Origin: Aurelia coerulea
Lineage: Eukaryota > Cnidaria > Scyphozoa > Semaeostomeae > Ulmaridae
NCBI GenBank assembly: GCA_039566865.1
Contig: CM076949.1
Span: forward strand, 4,927,501-4,991,500
DNA length: 64,000 nt
Direction of reading: 5' to 3'
Shown: one piece after another, positions 23,079-34,805 of the stretch
Layout of the letters: every line of letters starts with the position of its first letter
Numbering within the stretch: the first letter of the stretch is position 1
The notes under the pieces: model-generated
The model's input: the letters and a program-made list of their open reading frames with translations, nothing else
Told to the model about the DNA's origin: nothing
Databases searched by the model: none
Translations under genes and position numbers: made by a program

Positions 23079-23517
23079 CAGGCCCGTTGGAACCGGAGGG
23101 GGGGGGAGCTTGCCCAATAATTTGCTGAAGTGCGTTCACTTCCGTACGTGAAAAAGGCTGTGAAAGCCAAGCTGTTGGAAATGAAGCTTCAAACTGATCT
23201 GTATTTGAGGAAGTTACCAGAATCTATCAAGCTAGCACTTTCGTATTATTATGCAATTCCAAAATAATCTATTTCGTCAAGAACTTGAAGTCCTATTTTC
23301 AAAATTTTCCTGGAAAGACCCCCATCATTCATGATCCCTTGCTTCTTTTAAAGGCAAATTCTTCAAAAAATTGGCGTTTTCCGATGATGTAAAGGGCGTG
23401 GTCATAAAAAATGTTCCCGTGGGCAGCCCCCCGACCCCCGTTTTTACTTGCTACGCTTGCATCAAGTTTCAGCCCCCCCATCCCCCCCCCCATATGAATT
23501 TCGTTCCGACGGGCCTG
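23079..23517. mobile_element. MITE with CAGGCCCGT ends
   Basis: Ends CAGGCCCGTTGGAACC and gaatttcgttccgacgggcctg are inverted. The six bases TACATG flank both sides (23073-23078, 23518-23523), a likely target duplication. CAG...CTG ends suggest an hAT-type element, for which 8 bp would be expected, so the class is uncertain. It carries C-rich stretches and no transposase. Confidence 0.65.
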
Positions 23518-23603
23518 TACATGTACCAACTGAGTGACGGAAGATCAAGTGAAACCTTTTGAAAATTCGTCCGGATTTCATTGCAGTGAACTGCGATGCA
23601 TAC

Positions 23604-24210
23604 TACCGGGTGCGCCAAAATAAACTATGCACGTTTGGCAGGCCTCAATAAATCGTACACAGGTCCGATTTTGAAGATTTATGACTTAATCGACAGCAGA
23701 GAGCCTGAATTAGATACTGGGATTTTTCGCAAATTTTTCATTTCCAGGTTTTAGAGCTAGAAGCGAATTTCCTAAAATTTTAGTTTTCGAAAAATACCGA
23801 AAATGATCAAAAAACATCGATCAACTTTTCCAAAGAATCGACAGGAATGGACAAAAAGAGAACTTATTCGTGGTGATTTGCGATTTTGAAATCGACCAAT
23901 TGTAATCTGCTGTATGAGAGGTCGTATTAAGCCCCCAAATCCCTCCGAAAACGTTTTCTCTTTGTTCATTCATGTTGAATCTTTTAAAATTTGATCGACG
24001 TATTTTTATCGTTCTCAATGTTTTCGAAAACGAATATTTTGAGAAACTCAATTCTTGCTCTAAAAACTGATGACAGAAAAATTTGCAAAAAGTTCTAGAA
24101 TCTAATTCAGGCTTTCTGCTAACGATTAAGTCATAAAGCTTCAAATCGATCCAGTGTACGATTTATTGTGGCCTGCCAAACGTGCATAGTTTATTTTGGC
24201 GCACCCGGTA
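23604..24210. repeat. Foldback element, family A, TA-flanked
   Basis: TACCGGGTGCGCCAAAATAA at the left, exact reverse complement at the right, with terminal TA at each end. Arms pair around about 23905. It is the best preserved copy of the family here. Confidence 0.92.
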
Positions 24211-25289
24211 GTGCGACTAAGCCCTAGACTGATGACGTGATCGTTCAATGTTTGCTGTCTGGTATTCATATTCTCATTCATACAGTTTAAAGCCATAAAC
24301 ATAATCCAATTCAGTGCGGAAAACTGAGACTCAAGTAGGCAGTCGAATTAAGCCCTATAGACCTTTTAGCTATCCTGAAAGGAATCAGAATGGAACGATT
24401 TTCCTATATTTTGTAGGATTTTTGAATGTGTACAATAGTGATAAAAGCTCTGACGCCACTCGATCGAACCTCGCGTTTTAAATATATAGAAATAACGCTC
24501 ACTCCAGGGTCTTTTATAGAACAGCTAAAAGGTCTTTTGCCTGCAATCAATGGTTATCGCTCAGTTGGAACTAGGCTTAAGAAAACAAAAACTCACGAGT
24601 GGTTTTCCACTTGAACTAAGAAAATGTCATGAAACCCTTAAATAAATAATGATAAAGTGTCTGTCTCTTCTTCAGCTGTTTCTTAAGTCTCCTTTTTCGA
24701 TGCTTTCGCAAAACTTTTGATGGAGACTCACAATAAATAATATATTGAGACTTCTCTCGTCTTTTTGAACACTAATTAAGCGTCAGGAACGGTGCTTTTG
24801 TTTTGCTGTTATTTTACAAGACTTGAATTCATATTAGAAAGACATGGGAAAACTTGATCACTTGCGCTGAATGGCGCTGAATGCAATTTGCTTCAAACCG
24901 TATGCAAAGATTCCCGCTTTAAAGAGCTCAATTTTCGGCTGATCTTTTTTATTGCTTTTCTCCGGGATACATGGCAGCTTTTTAATTGATTAGCTTCTTG
25001 CATTGATTTCTAGCGAGAATTCGTAATTTGAGGTTAATTAGAAACGCAACGGATCTTTTGTAGGAAGCAGCTTGCAAATCTTTAAATTCTTGTCGTGATT
25101 GCTTTTAAATTAGATAAACCGTGACGGGGAAACGTGCTTCTGTATAGCTACCTCAACTTTTGAGTTTCAATAGTTTGACATTGAAAACTTGAGCTGATAA
25201 AGCACTCCCTTGCGTATATGCACCAATTCACCATGAGTCAGCAAAAATTAGCAAATATTTAGCTGAAATGCCATGACATTGAAGCATGA
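24211..25289. other. Intergenic, no feature seen
   Basis: AT-rich; a 62-codon frame at 24426-24614 shows no domain. Confidence 0.45.
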
Positions 25290-25700
25290 ATACTGCAAAA
25301 GCTCTATTAAGCCCCCGGTGGGGCTTATTTAATTTCGGAGGCCCTAGGAGAGTGCTTCAAAGATAGGGGGCTCGTTAGAGAGGGGGCTTATTCACAAAAT
25401 CGAATGACAATGACATAAATGATAGCATTCGTTCTTTTGCCCTATATTTTGTGAATCTTACAGTCAATCTTAGGAGTCAAATATGCAAATTTGGCACTGT
25501 TTTTATCCCAAACGATATCAAAATTAACATGCACACCACGCTTGTTTAGCTAAATAAATGGAGGCTCTTTGGTAACCTCTGACATTTCATGGAAGGGGGC
25601 CTAATAGAGAGGAGATCTTGGCTTATAGGGGAGGGCTTATTAAAAAGGAGGACTTCATAGAGAAGGAGAGCGAAATGGAGCTTTCACGGTAAGCGTAGCC
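25290..25700. repeat. Probable MITE rich in AAGCCCCC / GGGGGCTTA
   Basis: aaagctctattaagcccccgg at the left and ggagctttcacgg at the right, with repeated inner gg(g/a)ggcttatt and gagagggggcttatt. The inverted pairing is loose, so the limits are approximate. Confidence 0.4.
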
Positions 25701-26109
25701 TTAGAACGGCCTAAGTTAAATTTTACTGAAACAATTATCCAACGCTTACCGTTGCTTTCATCTGCGACACTTCTTTGTTCACTCAGAACTAAAAGAAAGT
25801 TGATACTCAAATAAATATTTTAAAAAACTGCGAGGCTTATACGTAAATCAAATTGCAATGTTCAAGAGGCACTTGTCCTTCAGCTCAGTTTGTTTTTCAG
25901 CTCAGTTCCACAGTGACGTGGCGGGTACGTGGCCACTGGGAGACTGAAGGGAAAATCTGTCTTTGACATTCAACGACGAGATCTTCTCGCTGGAGCCCTT
26001 GCATTACTACGACTGTTTGGACACAGTGATCCGTCAAACGAGGTTTTAACGCAGCTGATAAAGACACACGCCTGATGAAATTGACAGAAATATACTTGAG
26101 TCGACTCTG
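25701..26109. other. Intergenic, no feature seen
   Basis: A short direct duplication (cagctcagttt/ttcagctcagttc) is at about 25880-25910; nothing else is supported. Confidence 0.4.
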
Positions 26110-26480
26110 TATTTATCCATGAAATGTGGGGGAATGTGGGTTGAGTGGTGAGGTGAGTGACCGAGTGGCTTAAAAGGTGATTGAAGTTAAGCTCGCTCGA
26201 GTGAGGTCAAGCTCCGGATGGGTGACCTCTCGGAGGCCTCACCTCGTCACCTCGCCGTCCTTCGACAGGGACGTTAAACTAGGGGTCCCAAGCGTGGATG
26301 CGGCATGCATAGTGGGCCTAAATTAGCTTTGAATAGCTACAAATAGGACCCCAGGTAGGTAGGGTCCTACGGAAGGACCCCACCACTTGAGCGTCATGAC
26401 AAGGGGTCGCGGACTCGATTAGGTCTGCTCTATTTCTGTGATCCCAGCGCTTGGCGCTGAAAAATGCGACTTCACCTTCA
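26110..26480 (+). mobile_element. SINE with 5S rRNA-like head, longer copy
   Basis: The tRNA-like A box (gtgaccgagtggcttaaaa) is followed by gaagttaagctcgctcgagtgaggtcaagc and ggatgggtgacctc, close to 5S rRNA boxes A and C. The body is shared with 12118-12345. A 3' part with gcgtcatgacaaggggtcgcgga and agcgcttggcgctgaaaa recurs at about 60600-60705. It is too diverged and too long to be a functional 5S gene. Confidence 0.68.
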
Positions 26481-26748
26481 GTGATTCATGTCTATGCAAG
26501 ACAAACATCGGCCTTCTTTCTTTTCATTCGCTTGACTCGCCCGTTAGGATGTCTCCTGAGCTCAATAAGGAAACTATATTGATAGTTGATACATATGAAG
26601 TATGCACGCTGTTTGCTGTGTTTTATGTGTCATATTTCAAGAGCCAATTAACCGTAGGACATTTTCTTTGAATTACTGAATATCGATATTCTTCCTATTC
26701 TTCACATGAATTTTTCGAGCCCAAATTCGAATTTAGCACCCAAACTTT

Positions 26749-26902
26749 AGTCTAGTTTAGCCTAGTTTAGTCTAGTTGTTTAGTCTAGTTTAGTCTGGTT
26801 TAGTTTAGTCTAGTTTAGTCTAGTCTAGTTTAGTCTAGTTGTTTAGTCTAGTTTAGTCTAGTTTAGTCTAATTTAGTCTAGTTGTGTTTAGTTTAGTTGC
26901 GT
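26749..26902. repeat. Minisatellite TTTAGTCTAG
   Basis: Ten-base TTTAGTCTAG units with interspersed TTG variants give a longer ~65-bp higher-order unit that repeats twice. Confidence 0.88.
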
Positions 26903-26914
26903 GTGTTGACTAGA

Positions 26915-27458
26915 CTTATGACGATGAGTCTCTTGTTTCCTTGTGCTCTTTGACTTCAAGATGTCGCTTCAGTCAACAGAGACTCATAATATTACTCTGA
27001 AAAACCTGACCCTATTAGGCCTAATATGCTGGGATTCCTAGCATACCAATCAGATTGCGAGATTTGGCAAAGAACAATCAGTTTCGAACCTTCAATTCGA
27101 TTGACGCAGCTTACTAAATTTGAAGTAAGTTGCTGCGACAGGTACTTGAAGATTTCTCTGATATGTTTTGGTCTTAAATTGCAGCATTAAAAGACTTATT
27201 TTGCACTCACCAGGTAAAGTGAACTTTCTTCTTCAGATGAATACCAAGTTTTGTTGATTAAGTGTCTGCTTACCGTGGTTTCTATCGCATTTCCTTTCTG
27301 AGGAGTGACCTTTGAACAGAGTCGAAGCAGTCGTTCGACCCAGATTCGATCAATCGAATGCAGAAGATAGGGTCAGGTTTTTAACTGTTTCATTATGAGT
27401 CCCTGTGAGCAAGGTGCCGCAGGGATACAAGGGACTCATCGTCATAAGTCTATGTGTT
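26915..27458. repeat. Foldback element, family M
   Basis: gttgactagacttatgacgatgagtc at the left and gactcatcgtcataagtctatgtgttgac at the right, with a second inner pair (gagactcataat ... cctgaccctatt / ggtcaggttt ... attatgagtccc). The related copy is 57620-58140. Confidence 0.78.
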
Positions 27459-27496
27459 GACTGCTGGCGATTGTGATGTTGATTTCATGTAAAGTT

Positions 27497-27600
27497 TTAA
27501 AATGTATAAGAGATTTGACCGTGAAAAATCGTTTGGGGTGAAACTTTACGCCCCGAGTCATTTTTCATGGCCAAATTCCTTATATATTTTTAAAATTCAA
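27497..27600. repeat. 100-bp hairpin
   Basis: gtaaagttttaaaatgtataagagatttg pairs with caaattccttatatatttttaaaatt; the loop contains gtgaaaaatcgtttggggtgaaactttacgccccga, itself partly palindromic. No coding content. Confidence 0.6.
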
Positions 27601-27690
27601 ATCGTTATAAAATCAACATTACGACCAGTAGCAACGTGAAAACTCGTATTTAGACTGAAGTTTGGGTCCTGGATCCGAATTTGGCCTCTA

Positions 27691-28542
27691 AAATTTCGTA
27701 TAGAATGATTTTGAATAATTTCCAAAATGAGGCTGCTCCCCGAGTCTAATTCGTCAACTGTAATAAGTCTGCCTGAAAATAGAATACGACATATTCCACT
27801 TTTCCCTTTAAAAGTGTTTTTGATGAAATAGGCTTGGGGCAAGTCTAGGAAATGCAGGGAGGAGATAAGGCAAACTATTTCACGGGCATAATATTATCCT
27901 CGTTTCACATACCTGTACTTTCTCATAACAATTTGATCATCTTCACAAAAGCCTAGTTTTTACCATTTTGATGTTCATCGTGTGTTGCTTTCAAATAACG
28001 GGCTCCCAGTTTAATAACAAAGGATGAGAAAGAAACCGATAGTTCCATGGTAACATATAAATGCAAAATCAAATTTGCAGATATTTGCAGAATTCTACCT
28101 TCCTACGATTGCAACCATTTTAAGATTGTTCCCTTCCTACTGTGAGATATTTGTTAATTTCCGAAATCACTTGAAGGAGAAAGATTTTAAGAACTTTTTC
28201 CTGTTGTTTTTTGTGGTTTTTCAAGTCCCTAGACTTTCAAATTAAATTTATTATATAAGAAACTTGGCAAGGGTTGTGAGAGTCTCTTGATTTTTTCGTT
28301 AAACTTTTGGTTGGTAATACACTTGAAGACCTTGCAACTCGCAGCCAAGGTTTCTTAACTTCTTTTCACATTCCAATATATGTTTACAATGCTTATTACG
28401 AGCAACACTACTCTACTTATAAAGTTACTCTACAATACTGCTAGGACCATACCACGGGGAACAAAAGGCAGTCTCCGTCTTCCCACTAGTGTGCATAGAC
28501 CAAGATAGATGGTAGCTATTAGTGTGAATAATGGCGTTCATC
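27691..28542. other. Intergenic, no gene supported
   Basis: Contains atttgaaatag-cttggggcaagtct near 27825, shared with the hairpin at 42266-42355, and one copy of the dispersed repeat N (ctctacaatactgctaggaccat...) near 28380-28500. Confidence 0.4.
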
Positions 28543-28954
28543 TACAGAGTGTACCAAAAAATCATTCGACGTTTGATTAGATATTGAAAATAACGAAATA
28601 ATGAACGGTCTCCATGGTAAGATAACCATATTGCTGAGATTTTAAAGTAATTTTAGACACCAGAAGCTAGCAAATCGGGTAAATATTCACGGAATTAAGA
28701 GCTTTTTGCAGTTTAAGTTCATGCGAAAGCTGAAACCAGACCCCCAGAAATTGCATATATTTTTTTAAAGTAGAATCTCGTTTATTCAAAGCAAATCAAA
28801 TGGAATTTAAAAAGCACTTTCGATAAACTAGCTTTCTCTAACATTGAATCAAGGCTATGGATGCTTGGAGGAATCCTGTTGAGCACAATTTGGAATGGCT
28901 CCGTCTCTCGTCGATTAAATTTTATTCCATGTTTTTGGATACTTGCCTCCTTAA

Positions 28955-31900
28955 AGTGCCACTAAACCTTTTGGGGAGTTTTCCATATTCAGTAGAGCTC
29001 GTCGAGCTGGTTTCAAATCCAAAAAGATTTTTCAGATGCGATGAGTAGTTTTTTTTCTACGAGTTCTCAAAGTTGGGATTTTGACCATATTTTGCAATCA
29101 ATTTTGGTCCACGACCGGGCAATCTACGATTGTTAAGAGATCTCGGGCGAGGCGCCTGTGATGTCATACCGGGAATGACGCAATCGCATTCACGATGGGA
29201 TGAACAGAAACACGCTGCAAACTGAGTGTGATTCTTGGATGGCACTGGAGAAAGAAAATCGGAAGAAAATGTCTATGAGCAGTCAACTGCAGTAACTTGC
29301 CTGACAAGGAAGTGGAAATAATACTTCAACGTATTCTTTTTCATAACGATAAACTATTGGAGGCAAAGAGAAGGCAGAAGAACTACAATTTCACGAACTG
29401 AACAGAGGTTAAAAGATCGACTAGGCTAGGTAGTCTAGGCCTAAGCAAGGCGAAAGGGGAACCAACTCAGCAATACTGCACATGCTCCTCTCTTTTTACG
29501 CTAGACAGTTAAGAAAGAAGGATATTTATCCCTGAAAACATTTGGCCACAGATGAATACGGGGTAGCAGCTTCTTTCTCATTTATCGTGGCAACGAAGGA
29601 TGGAGATATCGTTTCATTTCAAGTAGAGAGCTTCGAGAACGGTAGGCATATTTAGCTCATATTTATTATTATTATTCATAGGCCATTTACTTTTCTTCGT
29701 AGAGGCACAGGTATTTTGATTAAAAGCTCAAAGTTTTGTTGTTGATAACAAGCAAACTTTGCTTCCTTCGAATAAGGCATTTCTTGGCACAAGGCCAACG
29801 ACAAGCGGCGCGATTTTCCACATTATCGACCGTGTAGATACTTCGATTTGGAAAGACGCGTCAAGAGGGACAAATGCCATCCAAGGCTTGGGGTTGGATT
29901 TCAATGATGCCGATTGACTTTATTCGACTACAGAGTGTTTCGATTGTGCATCTTTCTGGCTTGTGATGCTCAGAAATGCTTGTTATTTATTATGAGAAAA
30001 CCTTCATTTACATTTAAACCTTCTGATACAACTTCACTTATTCTTGTTGTATTTCTTATGATACTGATCTTGAAATTTATTACTTGCACTGCTGCACTGT
30101 AAAATTCTGAATGAAAGTATGAAAGTAGTTTTATTTGTAACGTAAGAAACTTTATTTGCCTTAAAAATTGGTTTCCTTTTCATAACAAAACTGAAACAAG
30201 AGTATCTAACAAGGTGATTTGAGTTGTTACAAGATGATATCTTTGTTGTAGATCCATCAGTTAAATACAAGGAGACACAGACGAGTATGTGTTTGGAGGC
30301 ATATAAAAGAAAAGACATACAGAATTGCAAGAAATGACATTATATCTCTAAACCATATCATACATTGCATGTCAAAGGAGGATAACATTGTGGTAACGCA
30401 CATTGCTGAAGGGATTTAAGACACTTATAACAGTAGCAAACTCTTATTTTCACAAAGTTTTTGCTAAAATCATGGTATCATTTGTACTATGTAAGAAAAT
30501 TAGGCCAGGATAAACATTTAGAGTTCAAGAATTGTACTAGTTGTTTCTATGGTTGCCATTCTTGACAAATTTGGATTTCCAGGTTTATTTGTGATTCTAT
30601 GCAGAATTTCTTGAATTCTTGGCCATCTTGGTAGCCCCTTATACATGAGTTTCGTGGATAAAAACTGTAAACATTCTTCTTTCAAACCTGGCATTTTATG
30701 TGAAAATTTTATATTTATTGATAGATCTTGCAGGTTTGTCTGTCAAATTTTTTAAATCATGGGCAATCATATTAGCTGAAAGGTTGGCAGAGAGTTCTTC
30801 CTCAAGTTCATAACAACAAATCGTACCATGAGGTTTTCTTTTCATGCCAGGAATTCTTTTCTAGGGGCTTTCTAGCAACGAATTGTACCGTATATCATAA
30901 AAATACACGACAACTAATCTATTTTCAAAAGTTCCTTTGGGAATCAATATTGGATTTATTGTATCATCTTTGCACAAAAATAGTTCTCTTCCACAATCAA
31001 GAAAGTTCTCTTTGAAGGTTCTTTCTACCAGCAATCAGGGAAGTCAACAAAGACATATTTCAATGGCACGCCACTGATAGATGATTGATTGGGACATCTC
31101 TTGGAAATTCCTTTGATGTGCAAGGTTTTGAAAGAAAACAGGACATTCTTCTGTGGATGTTCACCTGCAAAAATTAAAATATTCCAATTTACAAGAGCAT
31201 AAGTTAAATTACACCTAATTAGCATACAGCCCTCCATTTCTGTGCAGCATCAACACTTTTTGGCATCCCCCAAGCTATCCAACAAACTTTTTCCCACCTT
31301 TGCCACAATATATCGAATAAAGCGTGTTTAGATTATAGCTTATGAAGGATTTCCTGTAAATAAATGATTTAATAACTGTGGCAAACTTTGGATGAAATTC
31401 TGGCATCAGTTGATCACCCTAGCTGTAAGGTTTCCCAAATGAAAGAGTATAGGCCAATAACAAAAATTAGTTCAGTTCACATGACTTCATAACCAACAGT
31501 TCAGTTCACATGACAATGGTCAGACCAAAAATTGGCAAAAAATTTATATGAAAGGGAAAGAAAGGCATGCTCTCCCAGGGCATGCCTGGATGTGAAACTG
31601 TAATTTCTGGCTTCCTGAAACATTCTGGACAAAGTAAACAGACTGGCTATCTGTCAGCACAGGTAAATGGGAAAAATTAGTACAAAAGTAACAGGTAATT
31701 TTGTCTAGATTAGAATAGGCCAACCACAACAAGGTTTGTGATACAAACAGTTCTAGTTTCCACTCAAAACAACAGGAAATGTGTGGTTGGCCTACTCCAA
31801 TCTAGAAAAAATTTGGGAGCTGACCTGTGCTGTCTGGTAATTCAATAATGAATAAATGTTGACCCTGGTATCATTCATCTTTGGCTTTTCATACCAAAGC

Positions 31901-32674
31901 TCCCTGTTCTAATATTTCTGTAAATGCTGTAATTACTTTGGAAAGTCCCATCCCTCGGCAGGTAGTATATTGTTTGCTACTTATATGGGCTCATTCTGGT
32001 CTAATGCACACAAGGCCAGGGCCGACATCGATGTTTGTTATGATTTTAAATCTAATCGATCTATGCTAGAATTACACGTACAGACAGCTGATGTCGAAGG
32101 AAATATTACTTACCATAATTCTGATGAAATAATTCGTCGAAAATTGCAACAATGCAGTCTCTCATTTTGGCAAGTTTGTTCGCTGTTCAGTCGACTTTCA
32201 ATCGACAATAATTTCAGGATTGTCATCGCTGTCTTTTTAGGCCTAACAACTGTTGCCCGTTGGTGCTGCTCTCGCACTCTCAACTTCTTCGAGTTCTGTA
32301 TCGTAAGCTTCATTGGAAATGTAAGAGAATACTAGCTTTCTGAAGAGCCAGCATCGTTCATGGATGCCAAGATAAAAGAACAAATACAGCGCACGATTCC
32401 TCTTTCAATTCCTTCTTTTTTGACTGAACTGCTCTGAACTGACCAAACGCATTGTGTGAACAGTTGAACAATGAAAGCGAGATTCCCGGTATGACGTCGA
32501 ATGCTGACTAGTTCCCAGCACCCTAAAAACCCGGTCGTGTGCCACGAGTGGGTGTTGTAAAACCCCCCATATCGGCGAACCCCTGTCGCAAAATAAAAAA
32601 AGAATGATTGTGCGAAGATGCTCGATAATTGATCTTTCAAATAAGCCAACCTCCCCAAAAGGTTTAGTGGCACT
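28955..32674 (+). mobile_element. TE1: full-length TTAA DNA transposon, 3720 bp
   Basis: A perfect 24-bp terminal inverted repeat (beginning AGTGCCACTAAACCTTTTGG; 28955-28978 and 32651-32674) lies directly between TTAA duplications at 28951-28954 and 32675-32678. Subterminal copies of attcccggtatgac(g/a)tc occur near both ends (about 29158-29180 inverted, and about 32488-32505). TTAA target choice is shared by piggyBac and Kolobok superfamilies. No intact transposase was found; frames stay under ~120 codons. It is probably non-autonomous or encodes an intron-split protein I cannot assign. Its first 3320 bp recur inverted as TE2. Confidence 0.88.
29537..29918 (+). pseudogene. Possible two-exon coding remnant inside TE1
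   Basis: A short open stretch ends ...FQVESFEN at a donor-like site (aacg\|GTAGGC, 29641). After about 88 bp an AG opens a phase-matched frame running to TGA at 29916-29918 (…NKAFLGTRPTTSG…HIIDRVDTSIWKD…). Amino-acid composition looks protein-like, but I recognise no family and the joined product is only about 95 residues. The inverse copy is in TE2 at about 39507-39888 on the minus strand. It could be a captured host exon or chance. Confidence 0.25.
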
Positions 32675-33404
32675 TTAAGTAAATTTTGGCAACGGTTAAA
32701 ATTTCATTTGAAATTCCTATTTGGTTTGCTCTGATATCAACAAGGGGTTAAACATTGGATAGTCTTCTTGTACCTTGATATTGGGACGCCTTTTTGAAAA
32801 ACAAGTCAGTCAAGGGCAACTGGTTTTCAGCTTTCCCACAAACTTGAATTTCAAATGCTTGTAACTCCGCGAATTCTTAGTGGATTCGCAAGATTCTGGC
32901 ATCAAAAATTAATTTAAAATCTTGCAGAGCCTGTACATTTCATCGCTACTTTTTAATATTTAATCAAACGTCGAACAATTTTTCTGGGACGCCCTGTAGA
33001 GCTAGCTTCTTTTTCTCTCCGTCTTCAAAGATTCAATTAAAAAGCTGCGGAAATCAGGTTTACCAATCAAAATTTTTAATAGCAGTGACTCAAATAATTT
33101 TACATTTGTTCATTGAGACTAGTCGATATTTTCGAAATTTTGGCAAAGTTTAATAACACCTCTTTCTTTAGAATCATTTACATCCTACGAATTTTGAAAG
33201 AGCTTTTTGCAAGAGAATTTCTCGTGTCAACCCAAAGGTATCGTGCATTATTTTTTCAATAAATACCTATATCTTTCCACTTTGATTTGATTCAAGTAAT
33301 GCAGAAGTAACACAGCACAAGCAGAGGCTATCAGGGGTTCCTACCTTTTTTCTATTCCATTAAAAACTCTGCGAAAACGAATTACTTCTGCTTAAGACAC
33401 TACA

Positions 33405-33450
33405 TATGGACTACTTTACAACATTACAAGGACGACACCATTGGGAGCAG
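33405..33450. repeat. Dispersed repeat N fragment
   Basis: ggactactttacaacattacaaggacga(c/t)(a/g)ccat resembles 62465-62570 and about 28425-28470. The class is unknown; it may be the tail of a SINE or MITE. Confidence 0.45.
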
Positions 33451-33631
33451 TCTGACACGCATTTGATTGGGTAATAGTGACATTCCAAAGAATAAGAAAG
33501 TTGAATGGCTCCTGATCTTACTGAGAACAATGAGCCCTCTTTTGTTTCAAATAATAGATTCGCAAAGAAATCTGTTGTGTTTAGCTGTGACTTGTGGGCC
33601 AATCAGATGCGTGACCGACTGCCTTTAAAGA

Positions 33632-33806
33632 GAATCAACGGAGGTAAAAGCCCCGCGCGGAAGGAGTCTGGGTATTATATTATTAGCCTATTGTATTTGA
33701 TGATTTTGAGACGTTCGTGGAAATTGTTTAGCAAGAGGAACAATAACGTGCGTAGGAGTTTTCTTTGTCCTATTTATAGATTGCCTCTACTTAGCTCCGT
33801 TGATTC
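33632..33806. repeat. MITE L, uninterrupted copy
   Basis: aatcaacggag at the left and ctccgttgatt at the right form an 11-bp terminal inverted repeat; body cccc(g)cgcggaa.gagtctg.gta.t.tattattagcctattg is shared with 21546-21648. Length about 175 bp. Confidence 0.7.
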
Positions 33807-33811
33807 ACTTT

Positions 33812-34318
33812 AAGCTGAAAGTTTCATGTCTTCTAAAGCCCTCTCACAAAACATAAGGCTTAATTCACGCTTGGGGGCAATTTTGTGAAGCGGCGCGGTG
33901 CGGTGCGATAAGATGAAATTAATCTACTTTGTCACATTGGAAATGCATTGCCGTTGCCGCGCTTCATTTGCGGCATGAGCGACGTGTCAAATGAGAATTC
34001 AGCTGAATTGCAATGAAAAAGACAGAACGTAAACTAGTCTTAGCTTTCGATTTCCAAGACCGAATCGAAGAACTTTCTTGAAAAGAGTTTTCATGTCAAA
34101 CTTACGTTGATGCTAGCAGATAGGTTTAAACCTGGAAATGTTTAGGCATATTGTCATTTTTTTTCTTTTTTGCTGGGACAGTTGGAAAGCAGTAGTTGGA
34201 AAACTTAATACTTATTGCAAAACTGAATTGTATCTCAGGATGAATATGTTTAGATTGAAATGAAAGAATGGAATAATTTCTTACATGGGTTGCTCATAGA
34301 CAGAATTCTTTTATCAAA
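33812..34318. other. Intergenic, no feature seen
   Basis: A CpG-rich patch (gaagcggcgcggtgcggtgcg, about 33894) lies in otherwise AT-rich DNA. No gene is supported. Confidence 0.4.
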
Positions 34319-34805
34319 AAAAGGGGAGCGGAAAACATGATTAGGTTCTCGCATACTGAATCAAAGAGGTGTCTACTTTCTTGAGAAATACTGATTTACA
34401 ACCATCAAATTTTCTAAACTCTATGCTGTTCTAAGAGTTTGCTCTCTCGTGAAGAGTTTCTGATGTAAAGAATAATAATAAGTTTGTTGGTGAGAAATGA
34501 TAATATATACTGTAGTTACCCACTAGCAATAGAACAAATGCCATAAGTGAAAAAACTCATATATCGAAAAAAGGAGTGGAAAATATGATCTGGACTCCCT
34601 GACAAAGCCAAGAAGGTTCCTTAGAAAATACTACTTTCAAGCACTCAAACTTTCTTGACTCGATGTTGTTCTGAGAGTTTAATCTCTTATAGAGACTTTC
34701 TAATGAAAAGATAAGTGTATCGTTGAAAAATAGAAATACATATTTACCTGTTAACATTAATACCAATGCCAAAGATAGAATATATGTCCTAGTTATTCCA
34801 GCCAT
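34319..34805. repeat. Direct duplication, ~246-bp offset
   Basis: Segments around 34319-34545 and 34566-34790 are diverged direct copies: gga(g)tggaaaa(c/t)atgat, ttct(t/a)agaaa(t)actac, actc(t/g)atg(c/t)tgttctgagagttt, then a similar short spacer. One copy carries the small secreted-protein candidate; the other lacks a matching open frame. Confidence 0.6.

Larger units (their letters stand above)
26717..27690. repeat. Outer inverted repeat enclosing a minisatellite and foldback M
   Basis: gagcccaaattcgaatttagcacccaaacttt (26717) is answered by the imperfect reverse complement aagtttgggtcctggatccgaatttggcctc (27656-27688). The interior holds the TTTAGTC minisatellite, foldback M and a hairpin, so this looks like one old foldback invaded by others. 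Confidence 0.5.
28543..32998. repeat. Foldback element K, split by transposon TE1
   Basis: The left arm (28543-28950) and right arm (32679-32998) are imperfect reverse complements: ends TACAGAGTGTACCAAAAA and tttttctgggacgccctgta, then cgacgtttgatta, then gcgaaagctgaaa(a)cca. Terminal TA on both sides fits a TA target. The loop between the arms is occupied by TE1, which therefore inserted later. Confidence 0.75.

Noticed and set aside
29719..29918. Resemblance of PSNKAF and HIIDRV to fasciclin (FAS1) motifs
   Set aside because: In FAS1 these two motifs lie about 80 residues apart; here only about 15-20, so the match is not structural.
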